Assembly (NCBI GenBank): GCA_046484825.1
Contig: JAWOIE010000131.1
Location: forward strand, 1-10,520
Length of the DNA: 10,520 nt
Direction of reading: 5' to 3'
Origin: CAJYAN01 sp046484825
GTDB taxonomy: Bacteria > Pseudomonadota > Gammaproteobacteria > UBA6429 > Thiohalophilaceae
In this document: one piece after another, positions 1 through 6,688 of the stretch
Numbering within the stretch: the first letter of the stretch is position 1
Layout of the letters: each line of letters starts with the position of its first letter
Translations under genes and position numbers: made by a program
The notes under the pieces: generated by a model
Told to the model about the DNA's origin: nothing
Databases searched by the model: none
What the model saw: only the letters and a program-made list of their open reading frames with translations

Positions 1-1022
1 CCGGTAATCTCGTTTTGCAATTCATCCAGGGTGTAACCCACGGCCAGTTTTGCCGCCACCTTGGCGATGGGAAAGCCCGTGGCCTTGGAGGCCAACGCCG
101 AAGAGCGCGACACGCGCGGGTTCATTTCGATAATGATCATGCGTCCATTTTCAGGATTGATGGCGAACTGTACGTTTGAGCCACCGGTCTCAACACCGAT
201 CTCACGCAATACGGCGAGACTGGCGTCACGCATGATTTGATATTCTTTGTCGGTCAGGGTCTGCGCGGGGGCGACGGTAATGGAGTCACCGGTATGCACA
301 CCCATGGGGTCCAGGTTTTCGATGGAACAGATAATGATGCAGTTGTCCTTGCGGTCACGCACCACTTCCATTTCATATTCTTTCCAGCCGAGGATCGATT
401 CCTCGATCAGCAGCTCATTGGTCGGTGACAGGTCCAGACCTCGCTCGCAGATCTCGACAAATTCATCCTTGTTATAGGCAATGCCGCCACCGGAACCGCC
501 CATGGTAAACGAGGGTCGAATAATGGTCGGGAAGCCCACCTGCTTCTGTACCTCAAAGGCCTCTTCCAGGCTGTGGGCCACGGCCGACTGAGGCATGTCC
601 AGGCCGATCTTGATCATGGCGGTGCGAAACTTGTCCCGGTCCTCGGCCTTGTCGATGGCCTCTTTCTTGGCGCCAATCATCTCGACACCATACTTTTCCA
701 GGACCCCTTCCCGATCCAGGTCCAGGGCGCAGTTCAGCGCCGTCTGCCCCCCCATGGTGGGGAGCAACACGTCGGGGCGTTCCTTTTCGATAATCCGCGC
801 AACCGTCTGCCAGCGAATGGGCTCAATGTAGGTGGCATCGGCCATTTCCGGATCCGTCATAATCGTCGCCGGGTTGGAGTTGACCAGGATGACCCGATAA
901 CCCTCTTCCTTGAGCGCCTTGCATGCCTGCGCCCCGGAATAGTCAAACTCACAGGCCTGACCAATGACAATCGGGCCGGCACCTATGATCAATATACTTT
1001 TTATATCAGTTCTTTTTGGCAT
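1..1022 (-). CDS. carB: Carbamoyl phosphate synthetase large subunit, N-terminal part (cut by window edge)
   Basis: This is the synthetase subunit of carbamoyl phosphate synthetase. It makes carbamoyl phosphate from bicarbonate, two ATP and ammonia channelled from CarA, for pyrimidine and arginine synthesis in the cytoplasm. The first 340 residues are present; the family is usually about 1070, so the gene continues beyond base 1. It opens with MPKRTDIKSILIIGAGPIVI, followed by CEFDYSGAQACKAL at 24-37 and GGQTALN at 91-97. The ATP-grasp of the carboxyphosphate half is intact: Arg129, Arg169, Glu215, His243, Glu299 and Asn301 fall at the same numbers as in E. coli. The ATG at 1022 is chosen because the protein then aligns from residue 1; the ribosome site (AAGAG) is weak. 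It lies 64 bases behind carA on the same strand and is presumably co-transcribed. Identification is very secure. Confidence 0.98.
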   Translation of the reverse strand, partial: MPKRTDIKSILIIGAGPIVIGQACEFDYSGAQACKALKEEGYRVILVNSNPATIMTDPEMADATYIEPIRWQTVARIIEKERPDVLLPTMGGQTALNCALDLDREGVLEKYGVEMIGAKKEAIDKAEDRDKFRTAMIKIGLDMPQSAVAHSLEEAFEVQKQVGFPTIIRPSFTMGGSGGGIAYNKDEFVEICERGLDLSPTNELLIEESILGWKEYEMEVVRDRKDNCIIICSIENLDPMGVHTGDSITVAPAQTLTDKEYQIMRDASLAVLREIGVETGGSNVQFAINPENGRMIIIEMNPRVSRSSALASKATGFPIAKVAAKLAVGYTLDELQNEIT

Positions 1023-1066
1023 AACTCTTACTTGTGTTTTAACGCCAGGGTACTAAGGCATAGCGC

Positions 1067-1088
1067 CAACCGCTGAAAACAGCGGTTC
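1067..1088 (-). other. Stable hairpin at the carA stop codon, carA-carB junction
   Basis: The mRNA can fold an 8-bp perfect stem, AACCGCTG / CAGCGGTT, closed by a UUUU loop (stem arms at 1068-1075 and 1080-1087). The upstream arm begins at the last base of the carA TGA stop codon. No U-run follows, so it does not look like an intrinsic terminator. It could protect or process the message between carA and carB, or influence translation reinitiation. The structure is read directly from sequence; the role is inference. Confidence 0.5.
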
Positions 1089-2250
1089 ATGCTTGCTGCC
1101 CGGACGCCCGACGATGGGATTGTATGGCTTCGATAAAACGGTCAAACAGGGGCGCGACGTCATGGGGCCCCGGGCTGGCCTCGGGGTGGCCCTGAAAGCT
1201 GAAGGCCGGAATGTCGGTGCGCTCGATGCCCTGAAGGGACTGGTCAAACAGCGATTTATGTGTGGCGCGCATATTCGTCGGCAGACTGGCCTCGTCCACG
1301 GCAAAACCATGGTTCTGGCTGGTAATCATGACCCGGCCGCTGTCCAGGTCCTGTACCGGATGATTGGCACCGTGGTGGCCAAACTTCATTTTGAGCGTGC
1401 GGGCACCCGAGGCGAGCGCCAGGAGCTGATGGCCAAGGCAAATGCCGAATATGGGCTTGCCACTGGCGGCGATCGCACGAATGGCCTCGATGGCATAGTC
1501 ACAGGACTCCGGATCCCCAGGCCCATTGGACAAAAATACGCCATCCGGGTCCATGGCCAGGACTTCACTGGCGGGGGTTTTGGCCGGCACCACGGTCAGC
1601 AGACAACCCCGGTCCACCAGCATGCGCAGAATATTGCGTTTGACGCCAAAGTCGTAGGCCACGACCCGGTAGGGCAGGTTTTCTTCCAGCATGGGGGGCG
1701 GCAGCGGGTGGCCCTCCTCCAGGCTCCAGCTCCCCTCGACCCAGTCATAGGCGTGACCGGTCGTCACCTCCTGTGCCAGGTCCATGCCCTTGAGACCGGC
1801 AAAACCCTGTGCCGCCGCCAGGGCGGCCGACGCATCCAGGCTGTCCCCGGCCATAATACAGCCATTCTGGGCGCCCTTCTCACGCAGGATACGGGTCAGC
1901 TTGCGGGTGTCGATATCGGCGATGGCCACCACATTACGGCGCGCCAGATAGTCGGGCAGGCTCTCGCGGCAGCGCCAGCTACTGGCAATGGCCGGCAGGT
2001 CGCGAATGACCAGGCCACTGGCAAACAGGCCGGTAGACTCTTCGTCTTCGGGATTGACCCCGACATTGCCAATGTGGGGATAGGTCAGGGTAACGATCTG
2101 CTTTGCATAGGAGGGATCTGTCAGAATTTCCTGGTAGCCGGTCATGGCAGTATTAAACACCACCTCGCCCACGGTCTGACCATCGCTGCCGATGGATTCG
2201 CCGTGGAACACCGTGCCATCTGCCAGGACCAAAATTGCCGATTTTCTCAA
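1087..2250 (-). CDS. carA: Carbamoyl phosphate synthetase small subunit (glutamine amidotransferase)
   Basis: CarA hydrolyses glutamine and delivers ammonia to CarB. With the start chosen here it has 387 residues (E. coli 382). The N-terminal small-subunit domain (about 1-190) is followed by a class I glutamine amidotransferase domain with GICLGHQ (nucleophile Cys271) and FQGHPEASPGPHD (His355, Glu357), matching the E. coli Cys269/His353/Glu355 triad. The start is the TTG at 2250: it aligns exactly with the E. coli initiator (LRKSAILVL against MIKSALLVL) and has a perfect GGAGGA ribosome site four bases upstream. An in-frame GTG at 2289 would add 13 unconserved residues but lies inside a terminator hairpin, so it is less likely. 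It forms an operon with carB and is preceded by its own promoter and a probable attenuator. Confidence 0.97.
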   Translation of the reverse strand: MRKSAILVLADGTVFHGESIGSDGQTVGEVVFNTAMTGYQEILTDPSYAKQIVTLTYPHIGNVGVNPEDEESTGLFASGLVIRDLPAIASSWRCRESLPDYLARRNVVAIADIDTRKLTRILREKGAQNGCIMAGDSLDASAALAAAQGFAGLKGMDLAQEVTTGHAYDWVEGSWSLEEGHPLPPPMLEENLPYRVVAYDFGVKRNILRMLVDRGCLLTVVPAKTPASEVLAMDPDGVFLSNGPGDPESCDYAIEAIRAIAASGKPIFGICLGHQLLALASGARTLKMKFGHHGANHPVQDLDSGRVMITSQNHGFAVDEASLPTNMRATHKSLFDQSLQGIERTDIPAFSFQGHPEASPGPHDVAPLFDRFIEAIQSHRRASGQQA

Positions 2251-2252
2251 GC

Positions 2253-2260
2253 TGTCCTCC
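2253..2260 (-). promoter_or_regulatory. Strong ribosome binding site deciding the TTG start of carA
   Basis: GGAGGA (2255-2260 on the minus strand) sits four bases before the TTG at 2248-2250. The match to the anti-Shine-Dalgarno sequence and the spacing are good, and they decide the start in favour of this TTG. The same bases can pair with the downstream arm of the leader terminator (2279-2288), so access to this site may change with leader folding. Confidence 0.75.
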
Positions 2261-2273
2261 GTTTGACGCGTGT

Positions 2274-2304
2274 AAAAAACGGGAGACACCTGTTGGGCTC
2301 CCGT
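2274..2304 (-). terminator. Intrinsic terminator (probable attenuator) in the carA leader
   Basis: The transcript reads ACGGGAG, a 12-base loop, CTCCCGT and then further T residues: a 7-bp GC-rich stem (arms at 2298-2304 and 2279-2285) with a run of six U overlapping and following the stem. This is a textbook rho-independent terminator. It lies between the predicted carA promoter and the carA start codon, so transcripts from that promoter must read through it to reach carA. That fits transcription attenuation of carAB, plausibly in response to pyrimidines or arginine. It could also stop readthrough from dapB. The structure is seen directly; its regulatory use is inferred. Confidence 0.75.
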
Positions 2305-2318
2305 CTGTGAATTTGGCT

Positions 2319-2342
2319 GGTCTGGAGATTTTGGTTCAGACC
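2319..2342 (-). other. 5' hairpin of the carA leader RNA
   Basis: GGTCTG at the predicted transcript start pairs with CAGACC (arms at 2337-2342 and 2319-2324), giving a 6-bp stem with a 12-base loop. It begins at the expected first transcribed base of the carA promoter and precedes the terminator by about 14 bases. It could act as a pause hairpin or as 5'-end protection. The fold is visible in the sequence; its function is unknown. Confidence 0.45.
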
Positions 2343-2348
2343 GGGGAG

Positions 2349-2378
2349 ATCATACAAAAAATTGACATGGCTTGTCCA
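2349..2378 (-). promoter_or_regulatory. Sigma-70 type promoter for carAB
   Basis: On the minus strand TGGACA (2373-2378; one mismatch to TTGACA) is followed after 18 bases by TATGAT (2349-2354; one mismatch to TATAAT). Transcription would start near 2342, giving a leader of roughly 90 bases before the carA TTG. It lies between the dapB terminator-like hairpin and carA, where an independent carAB promoter is expected. I saw no clear ArgR or other operator nearby. Confidence 0.6.
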
Positions 2379-2490
2379 TTTTGACGCCGAAATGAGGTTA
2401 GGCCTCGTCAAAAGGCCAGCTCAGGCAGACACAAACGACGTATTGAGGTAGGAAGGCAACTTGCCACGACGGCCTTCAGCCTGTCGCCAG

Positions 2491-2531
2491 CAAAAAGATT
2501 CCCGTCAGCAGGACCTGAAGGGCCCTGACGG
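2491..2531 (-). terminator. Terminator-like hairpin downstream of dapB
   Basis: Four bases after the dapB stop codon the transcript contains CCGTCAG and CTGACGG (arms at 2525-2531 and 2502-2508) with a 16-base loop that can partly pair further. A U5 run follows (2492-2496) after five spacer bases. The gap between stem and U-run makes it a less perfect terminator than the one in the carA leader. It plausibly ends most chaperone/dapB transcripts before carA, which has its own promoter. Confidence 0.5.
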
Positions 2532-2534
2532 CCA

Positions 2535-3341
2535 TCAGTCCTTCAGGCCGAGGACGTCCTGCATATCGTAAAGCCCCCGGTCGTGCTGGGCTAACCAGGC
2601 GGCGGCGCGGACCGCGCCCTTGGCAAAGGTCATGCGCGAAGAGGCCTTATGTGTAATCTCGACACGTTCGCCAATATCCGCAAACATGACGGTGTGCTCA
2701 CCGACGATATCCCCGGCGCGGATGGTTTCAAAACCAATGGTCTTGCGCTCCCGTTCGCCGGTTTGACCTTCGCGCCCGTAGACGGCGCAGTCGTTCAGAT
2801 CCCGACCCAGGGCGGCGGCCACCACCTCGCCCATGCGCAGGGCCGTACCGGAAGGGGCGTCCACCTTGTGACGATGATGGGCCTCAATCACTTCAATATC
2901 GGTATCGTCCCCCAGAACGCGGGCGGCAAGGTCGAGGAGTTTGAAACAGAGATTGACGCCCACGCTCATATTCGGCGCAAACACCACGGCAATATCCCTG
3001 GCGGCACTAGCGATGACCTGCTTTTGCGCCTCACTAAAACCGGTGGTGCCGATGACAATTTTCTTGCCGGCCTGGCGGCAGATTTCCAGATGCGCCTGCG
3101 TTGCCTCTATCGAAGTGAAGTCGATCAGCACATCAAACTGATCGGTGACCTGGCTCAGGTCGTCGACCACCGCAACACCAAGCGGCTCGCCTCCCGCCAG
3201 CTCCCCGGCATCGACGCCGATAATGCTTTTGCCCGGGCGCTCAATGGCCGCCACCAGTTGCGTCTGGGCGTTTTCGGCCGTGGCCTGGATGAGGGTCCGT
3301 CCCATGCGGCCACTGGCGCCTGCGATTGCAATTTTGATCAT
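2535..3341 (-). CDS. dapB: 4-hydroxy-tetrahydrodipicolinate reductase
   Basis: DapB reduces 4-hydroxy-tetrahydrodipicolinate with NAD(P)H in the diaminopimelate/lysine pathway, supplying peptidoglycan and lysine. The 268-residue length fits the family (E. coli 273). It has the N-terminal Rossmann motif GASGRMG (8-14), the cofactor region ER at 34-35 with DAGELAGG at 44-51, GTTGF (98-102), and the substrate/catalytic segment EAHHRHKVDAPSGTA (153-167). His155 and Lys159 correspond to the E. coli catalytic His159 and Lys163. The ATG at 3341 puts the MIKIAIAGASG start where it belongs; a GGAAAA-type ribosome site lies upstream. It follows dnaJ by 64 bases on the same strand and may be partly co-transcribed with the chaperone genes, as in Pseudomonas-like gene orders. 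No separate promoter is convincing. Confidence 0.97.
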   Translation of the reverse strand: MIKIAIAGASGRMGRTLIQATAENAQTQLVAAIERPGKSIIGVDAGELAGGEPLGVAVVDDLSQVTDQFDVLIDFTSIEATQAHLEICRQAGKKIVIGTTGFSEAQKQVIASAARDIAVVFAPNMSVGVNLCFKLLDLAARVLGDDTDIEVIEAHHRHKVDAPSGTALRMGEVVAAALGRDLNDCAVYGREGQTGERERKTIGFETIRAGDIVGEHTVMFADIGERVEITHKASSRMTFAKGAVRAAAWLAQHDRGLYDMQDVLGLKD

Positions 3342-3373
3342 AAATTAATTTTCCAGATTGGTTTTACTGCCGC

Positions 3374-3392
3374 GTTACGCATTCCTCGTAAC
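3374..3392 (-). repeat. Small inverted repeat in the dnaJ-dapB gap
   Basis: GTTACG and CGTAAC (3374-3379 and 3387-3392) form a 6-bp stem with a 7-base loop. It lies in the 64-base gap between the dnaJ stop and the dapB start. No U-run follows, so it is unlikely to terminate transcription. Nothing more can be said from sequence. Confidence 0.35.
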
Positions 3393-3405
3393 TCGGTGCT
3401 GGATT

Positions 3406-4551
3406 TTAAGGCTTCATATCTTCAAAAAATTTCTTTACCCCATCCAGCCAGGAGGATTCACGGGGACTGTGCTTGACGCTGTCTTCCTGCATCGACTGGC
3501 CAAATTCTTCCAGCAGTTCTTTTTGCCGCTTGGTCAGATTCACCGGTGTCTCCACCTCGACCTTACACAACAGGTCGCCGGTCTGGCCACTGCGCACGGA
3601 TTTTACCCCTTTGCCACGCAGACGGAACAGCTTGCCGGATTGTGTCTCGGCCGGAATCTTGAGTTTGACCTTGCCCCCCAGGGTCGGTACTTCAAGCTCA
3701 CCACCAAGGCCGGCAGTAACAATATTGATCGGGACTTCACAGTACAGATCATTGGCATCTCGCTTAAAGATGGCATGGGGTTTTACCCGAATCTGTACAT
3801 ACAGATCCCCCGCCGGACCGCCATTTTCACCGGCCTCACCCTCGCCCGAGAGACGAATGCGATCACCATTATCCACCCCGGCCGGAACCTTAACCGACAA
3901 GGTCTTTTGTTTTTCGACACGACCGTGTCCATGACACTTGCCACAGGGGCTGTCGATCATCTTGCCGCTGCCATGACAACGCGGGCAGGTTTGCTGCAAA
4001 GAGAAAAACCCCTGCTGCATGCGCACCTGACCATGGCCGCCACAGGTCGTACAGGTAGAGACACTGGTGCCTTTTTTGGCGCCACTGCCGCCACATTCGT
4101 CACAGGTCACCTGCGTGGGCACACGGATGTTGACCGAGGTCCCACCCACAGCCTCTTCCAGCGACAGTTCGAGATTGTATTGCAGGTCGGCACCGCGGAA
4201 GGCGCGTTCCTGGCCACGGCCGCCTCCACCACCGCCAAAGATATCGCCAAAGACATCACCGAAGATATCCGAGAAGCTGGCGCCACCGCCGCCAAAGCCA
4301 GCACCACCACCCATACCGGCGGCGCCGTCAACACCGGCATGACCGAACTGGTCATAGGCGGCACGTTTTTGTGCATCACTCAGTACATCATAGGCCTCCT
4401 TGGCCTCTTTGAATTTTTCTTCGGATTCCTTGTTATCGGGATTTCGATCCGGATGGTGCTTCATGGCCAGACGTTTAAAGGCCTTTTTAATATCGGCCTC
4501 GCTGGCGTTTTTTGATACCCCTAAAACTGTATAGTAATCGCGTTTGGACAT
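3406..4551 (-). CDS. dnaJ: Chaperone DnaJ (Hsp40 co-chaperone)
   Basis: DnaJ delivers unfolded proteins to DnaK and stimulates its ATPase. It is a full type I DnaJ of 381 residues (E. coli 376). The J domain (1-70) carries the essential HPD at 33-35. The Gly/Phe-rich region spans about 71-118 and includes repeated DIFGD/DVFGD units. The zinc-binding domain has all four CxxCxGxG repeats: CDECGGSG (150-157), CTTCGGHG (167-174), CPRCHGSG (189-196) and CGKCHGHG (203-210). The C-terminal substrate-binding/dimerisation domains follow. The ATG at 4551 gives the standard MSKRDYYTVLGV start; its ribosome site is weak. It lies 123 bases downstream of dnaK in the same heat-shock operon. Confidence 0.98.
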   Translation of the reverse strand: MSKRDYYTVLGVSKNASEADIKKAFKRLAMKHHPDRNPDNKESEEKFKEAKEAYDVLSDAQKRAAYDQFGHAGVDGAAGMGGGAGFGGGGASFSDIFGDVFGDIFGGGGGGRGQERAFRGADLQYNLELSLEEAVGGTSVNIRVPTQVTCDECGGSGAKKGTSVSTCTTCGGHGQVRMQQGFFSLQQTCPRCHGSGKMIDSPCGKCHGHGRVEKQKTLSVKVPAGVDNGDRIRLSGEGEAGENGGPAGDLYVQIRVKPHAIFKRDANDLYCEVPINIVTAGLGGELEVPTLGGKVKLKIPAETQSGKLFRLRGKGVKSVRSGQTGDLLCKVEVETPVNLTKRQKELLEEFGQSMQEDSVKHSPRESSWLDGVKKFFEDMKP

Positions 4552-4608
4552 AATAATACTCAGTTACGCGCAACGCACCACGGCAAACAGGAAATAGCTA
4601 ACAGCAGA

Positions 4609-4644
4609 AAACCGGCCATAGCTTTTTTATGCCATCGCCGGTTT
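4609..4644 (-). other. Long hairpin in the dnaK-dnaJ intergenic region (possible partial terminator)
   Basis: In the transcript AAACCGGC pairs with GCCGGTTT (arms at 4637-4644 and 4609-4616), and inside it ATGGC pairs with GCTAT across one G-G mismatch and one G-U pair, closing an A-rich loop. That is about 13 paired positions in total. The stem ends in UUU plus one more U (4608) before the tail turns mixed, so it could be a leaky terminator, an RNase processing site or a stabiliser. Such an element would lower dnaJ relative to dnaK. The role is inference. Confidence 0.5.
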
Positions 4645-4655
4645 CCCCGCTATCC

Positions 4656-4675
4656 AGTAACCCGTGACGGTTACT
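4656..4675 (-). other. Hairpin at the dnaK stop codon
   Basis: AGTAACC and GGTTACT (arms at 4669-4675 and 4656-4662) form a 7-bp stem with a 6-base loop starting at the last base of the dnaK TAA stop codon. No U-run follows. Together with the larger hairpin about 12 bases downstream it gives two structures in tandem between dnaK and dnaJ, suggesting control at the RNA stability or processing level. Confidence 0.4.
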
Positions 4676-6606
4676 TATTTTTTATCATCAACTTCTTCGA
4701 ACTCGGCATCGACGACATCGTCGTTGGCCTTGCCCTGCTGCTGAGCAGAATCACCACCCGGGGCGGCACCCTCTGCCCCAGCCGCACCTGGCTGGGCATA
4801 GAGCCGCTCGGCCATTTTCGCCGAGGCTTCACCGAGGGCCTTGGTCCTGGCCTCAATGGCATCCTTGTCATCACCCTTGAGCGCCTCTTCCAGATCGGCA
4901 ATAGCGGCGTCAATACTGGTCTTTTCATCCGCTTCGAGTTTGTCGCCCAGTTCCGTCATGGACTTTTTGGTGGCATGAATCAGATTTTCACCCTGATTGC
5001 GTGCGCTGACCAGTTCATGGAACTTCTTGTCTTCGTCGGCATGCGCCTCGGCGTCTTTCACCATACGTTCGATCTCGGCATCATCCAGACCACTGGAGGC
5101 CTTGATGACAATGGACTGCTCCTTGCCGGTCGCCTTGTCTTTGGCGGAAACATTGAGAATGCCATTGGCATCGATATCCAGCGAGACTTCAATCTGCGGG
5201 GTACCGCGGGGTGCCGGTGGGATATCGCTCAGGTCAAAACGACCCAGAGACTTGTTGGCATCGGCGCGTTCACGCTCACCCTGTAACACGTGTACGGTGA
5301 CCGCAGACTGATTGTCATCGGCGGTGGAGAATACCTGTGTTGCCTTGGTCGGGATGGTGGTGTTCTTCTCGATGAGCTTGGTCATGACACCACCCAGGGT
5401 CTCGATCCCCAGCGACAGCGGCGTCACATCCAGCAACAACACGTCCTTGACTTCGCCACCGAGGACGCCGCCCTGGATCGAGGCACCGGCCGCCACCGCT
5501 TCATCCGGATTGACATCCTTGCGTGGCTCCTTGCCGAAAAAGTCTTTTACCGCTTCCTGTACCTTGGGCATGCGGGTCTGGCCACCGACCAGGATAACGT
5601 CATCCACCTCGGCGGCGGAAACGCCGGCATCCTTCAGGGCCACCTTGCAGGGCTCGATGGAGCGCGCAATCAGATCTTCCACCAGGGACTCCAGCTTGGC
5701 GCGCGTCAGTTTGACATTCAAATGCTTGGGGCCGGAGGCATCCGCCGTCACATACGGCAGGTTGATTTCGGTCTGAGATGAGGAGGACAGTTCGATCTTG
5801 GCTTTTTCCGCCGCCTCTTTCAGGCGCTGCATGGCCAGGGGGTCACCCTTCAGATCGATGCCCTGGTCTTTCTTAAACTGTTCCGCCAGATAATCGATGA
5901 TGCGCATGTCAAAGTCTTCACCACCGAGGAAGGTGTCACCATTGGTGGACAGTACCTCAATCTGGTGTTCGCCATCGATGTCGGCAATCTCGATAATGGA
6001 AATATCAAAGGTACCGCCACCCAGGTCATATACCGCAATCTTGCGGTCGCCTTCTTTTTTGTCCATACCGAAGGCCAGGGCCGCGGCCGTGGGCTCATTG
6101 ATAATACGCTTGACGTCCAGACCGGCAATCTTGCCCGCATCCTTGGTGGCCTGCCGCTGGGAATCGTTGAAGTAGGCCGGCACGGTAATCACCGCCTCGG
6201 TGACTTCCTCGCCCAGATAGTCCTCGGCGGTCTTTTTCATTTTCATGAGGACACGCGCGGCAATTTCCGGCGGCGCCATTTTCTTGCCATTGGCCTCGAC
6301 CCAGGCATCACCATTGTCGGCCTTGATAATCTTGTACGGCACCATGTTGATGTCTTTTTGCACCTCGGCATCCGCAAACTTACGACCGATGAGGCGTTTG
6401 ACCGCGAACAGGGTATTCGCCGGGTTGGTGACCGCCTGACGCTTGGCAGACTGGCCCACCAGAATTTCATTATCCTTTGTAAAGGCCACAATAGACGGGG
6501 TTGTGCGATCACCCTCGCTATTTTCAATGACCTTGGGCTTGCCCCCTTCCATGACGGACACGCAGGAATTCGTGGTGCCGAGGTCTATACCGATGATTTT
6601 ACCCAT
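4675..6606 (-). CDS. dnaK: Molecular chaperone DnaK (Hsp70)
   Basis: DnaK is the ATP-driven Hsp70 that binds exposed hydrophobic segments of proteins, working with DnaJ and GrpE. It has 643 residues (E. coli 638). The nucleotide-binding domain starts with IGIDLGTTNSC, contains DLGGGTFD (194-201; Thr199 matches the E. coli autophosphorylation site) and ILVGGQTRMP. The DVLLLDVTPLSLGIET linker leads into the substrate-binding domain, then a helical lid and a tail ending EFEEVDDKK, the usual EEVD-like end of proteobacterial DnaK. The start is the ATG at 6606, preceded by GGAGA at 8 bases; a TTG at 6621 is in frame but overlaps that ribosome site and adds nonconserved residues. It lies in one operon with grpE (82-base gap) and dnaJ, under the sigma-32 promoter upstream of grpE. 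Confidence 0.98.
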   Translation of the reverse strand: MGKIIGIDLGTTNSCVSVMEGGKPKVIENSEGDRTTPSIVAFTKDNEILVGQSAKRQAVTNPANTLFAVKRLIGRKFADAEVQKDINMVPYKIIKADNGDAWVEANGKKMAPPEIAARVLMKMKKTAEDYLGEEVTEAVITVPAYFNDSQRQATKDAGKIAGLDVKRIINEPTAAALAFGMDKKEGDRKIAVYDLGGGTFDISIIEIADIDGEHQIEVLSTNGDTFLGGEDFDMRIIDYLAEQFKKDQGIDLKGDPLAMQRLKEAAEKAKIELSSSSQTEINLPYVTADASGPKHLNVKLTRAKLESLVEDLIARSIEPCKVALKDAGVSAAEVDDVILVGGQTRMPKVQEAVKDFFGKEPRKDVNPDEAVAAGASIQGGVLGGEVKDVLLLDVTPLSLGIETLGGVMTKLIEKNTTIPTKATQVFSTADDNQSAVTVHVLQGERERADANKSLGRFDLSDIPPAPRGTPQIEVSLDIDANGILNVSAKDKATGKEQSIVIKASSGLDDAEIERMVKDAEAHADEDKKFHELVSARNQGENLIHATKKSMTELGDKLEADEKTSIDAAIADLEEALKGDDKDAIEARTKALGEASAKMAERLYAQPGAAGAEGAAPGGDSAQQQGKANDDVVDAEFEEVDDKK

Positions 6607-6688
6607 GCCTGTATTCTCCAACTAAATATGTCAATGTGTGAAACAAAACCTTGTGTTACAGAGGTTAATAGGGACAGATTTCTCAGGT

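Noticed and set aside
1093..2310. 405-codon open frame on the plus strand
   Set aside because: It lies entirely opposite carA, whose protein is unmistakable, and its translation is rich in Gly/His/Gln/Arg as expected from the antisense of a biased coding frame. No family motif is visible.
3396..3440. TAAAAT hexamer near the end of dnaJ as a dapB promoter
   Set aside because: The nearest TTGAAG is only 11 bases away, and nothing resembling a -35 lies at 16-18 bases.
3358..4515. 385-codon open frame on the plus strand
   Set aside because: It is antisense to dnaJ; the Thr/Ala-rich repeats merely mirror the Gly/Phe region and the zinc-finger repeats of DnaJ.
6607..6688. Possible separate promoter for dnaK (TTGACA-like hexamer in the grpE-dnaK gap)
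   Set aside because: The TTGACA is too close to the dnaK ribosome site and no -10 hexamer lies at a workable distance.
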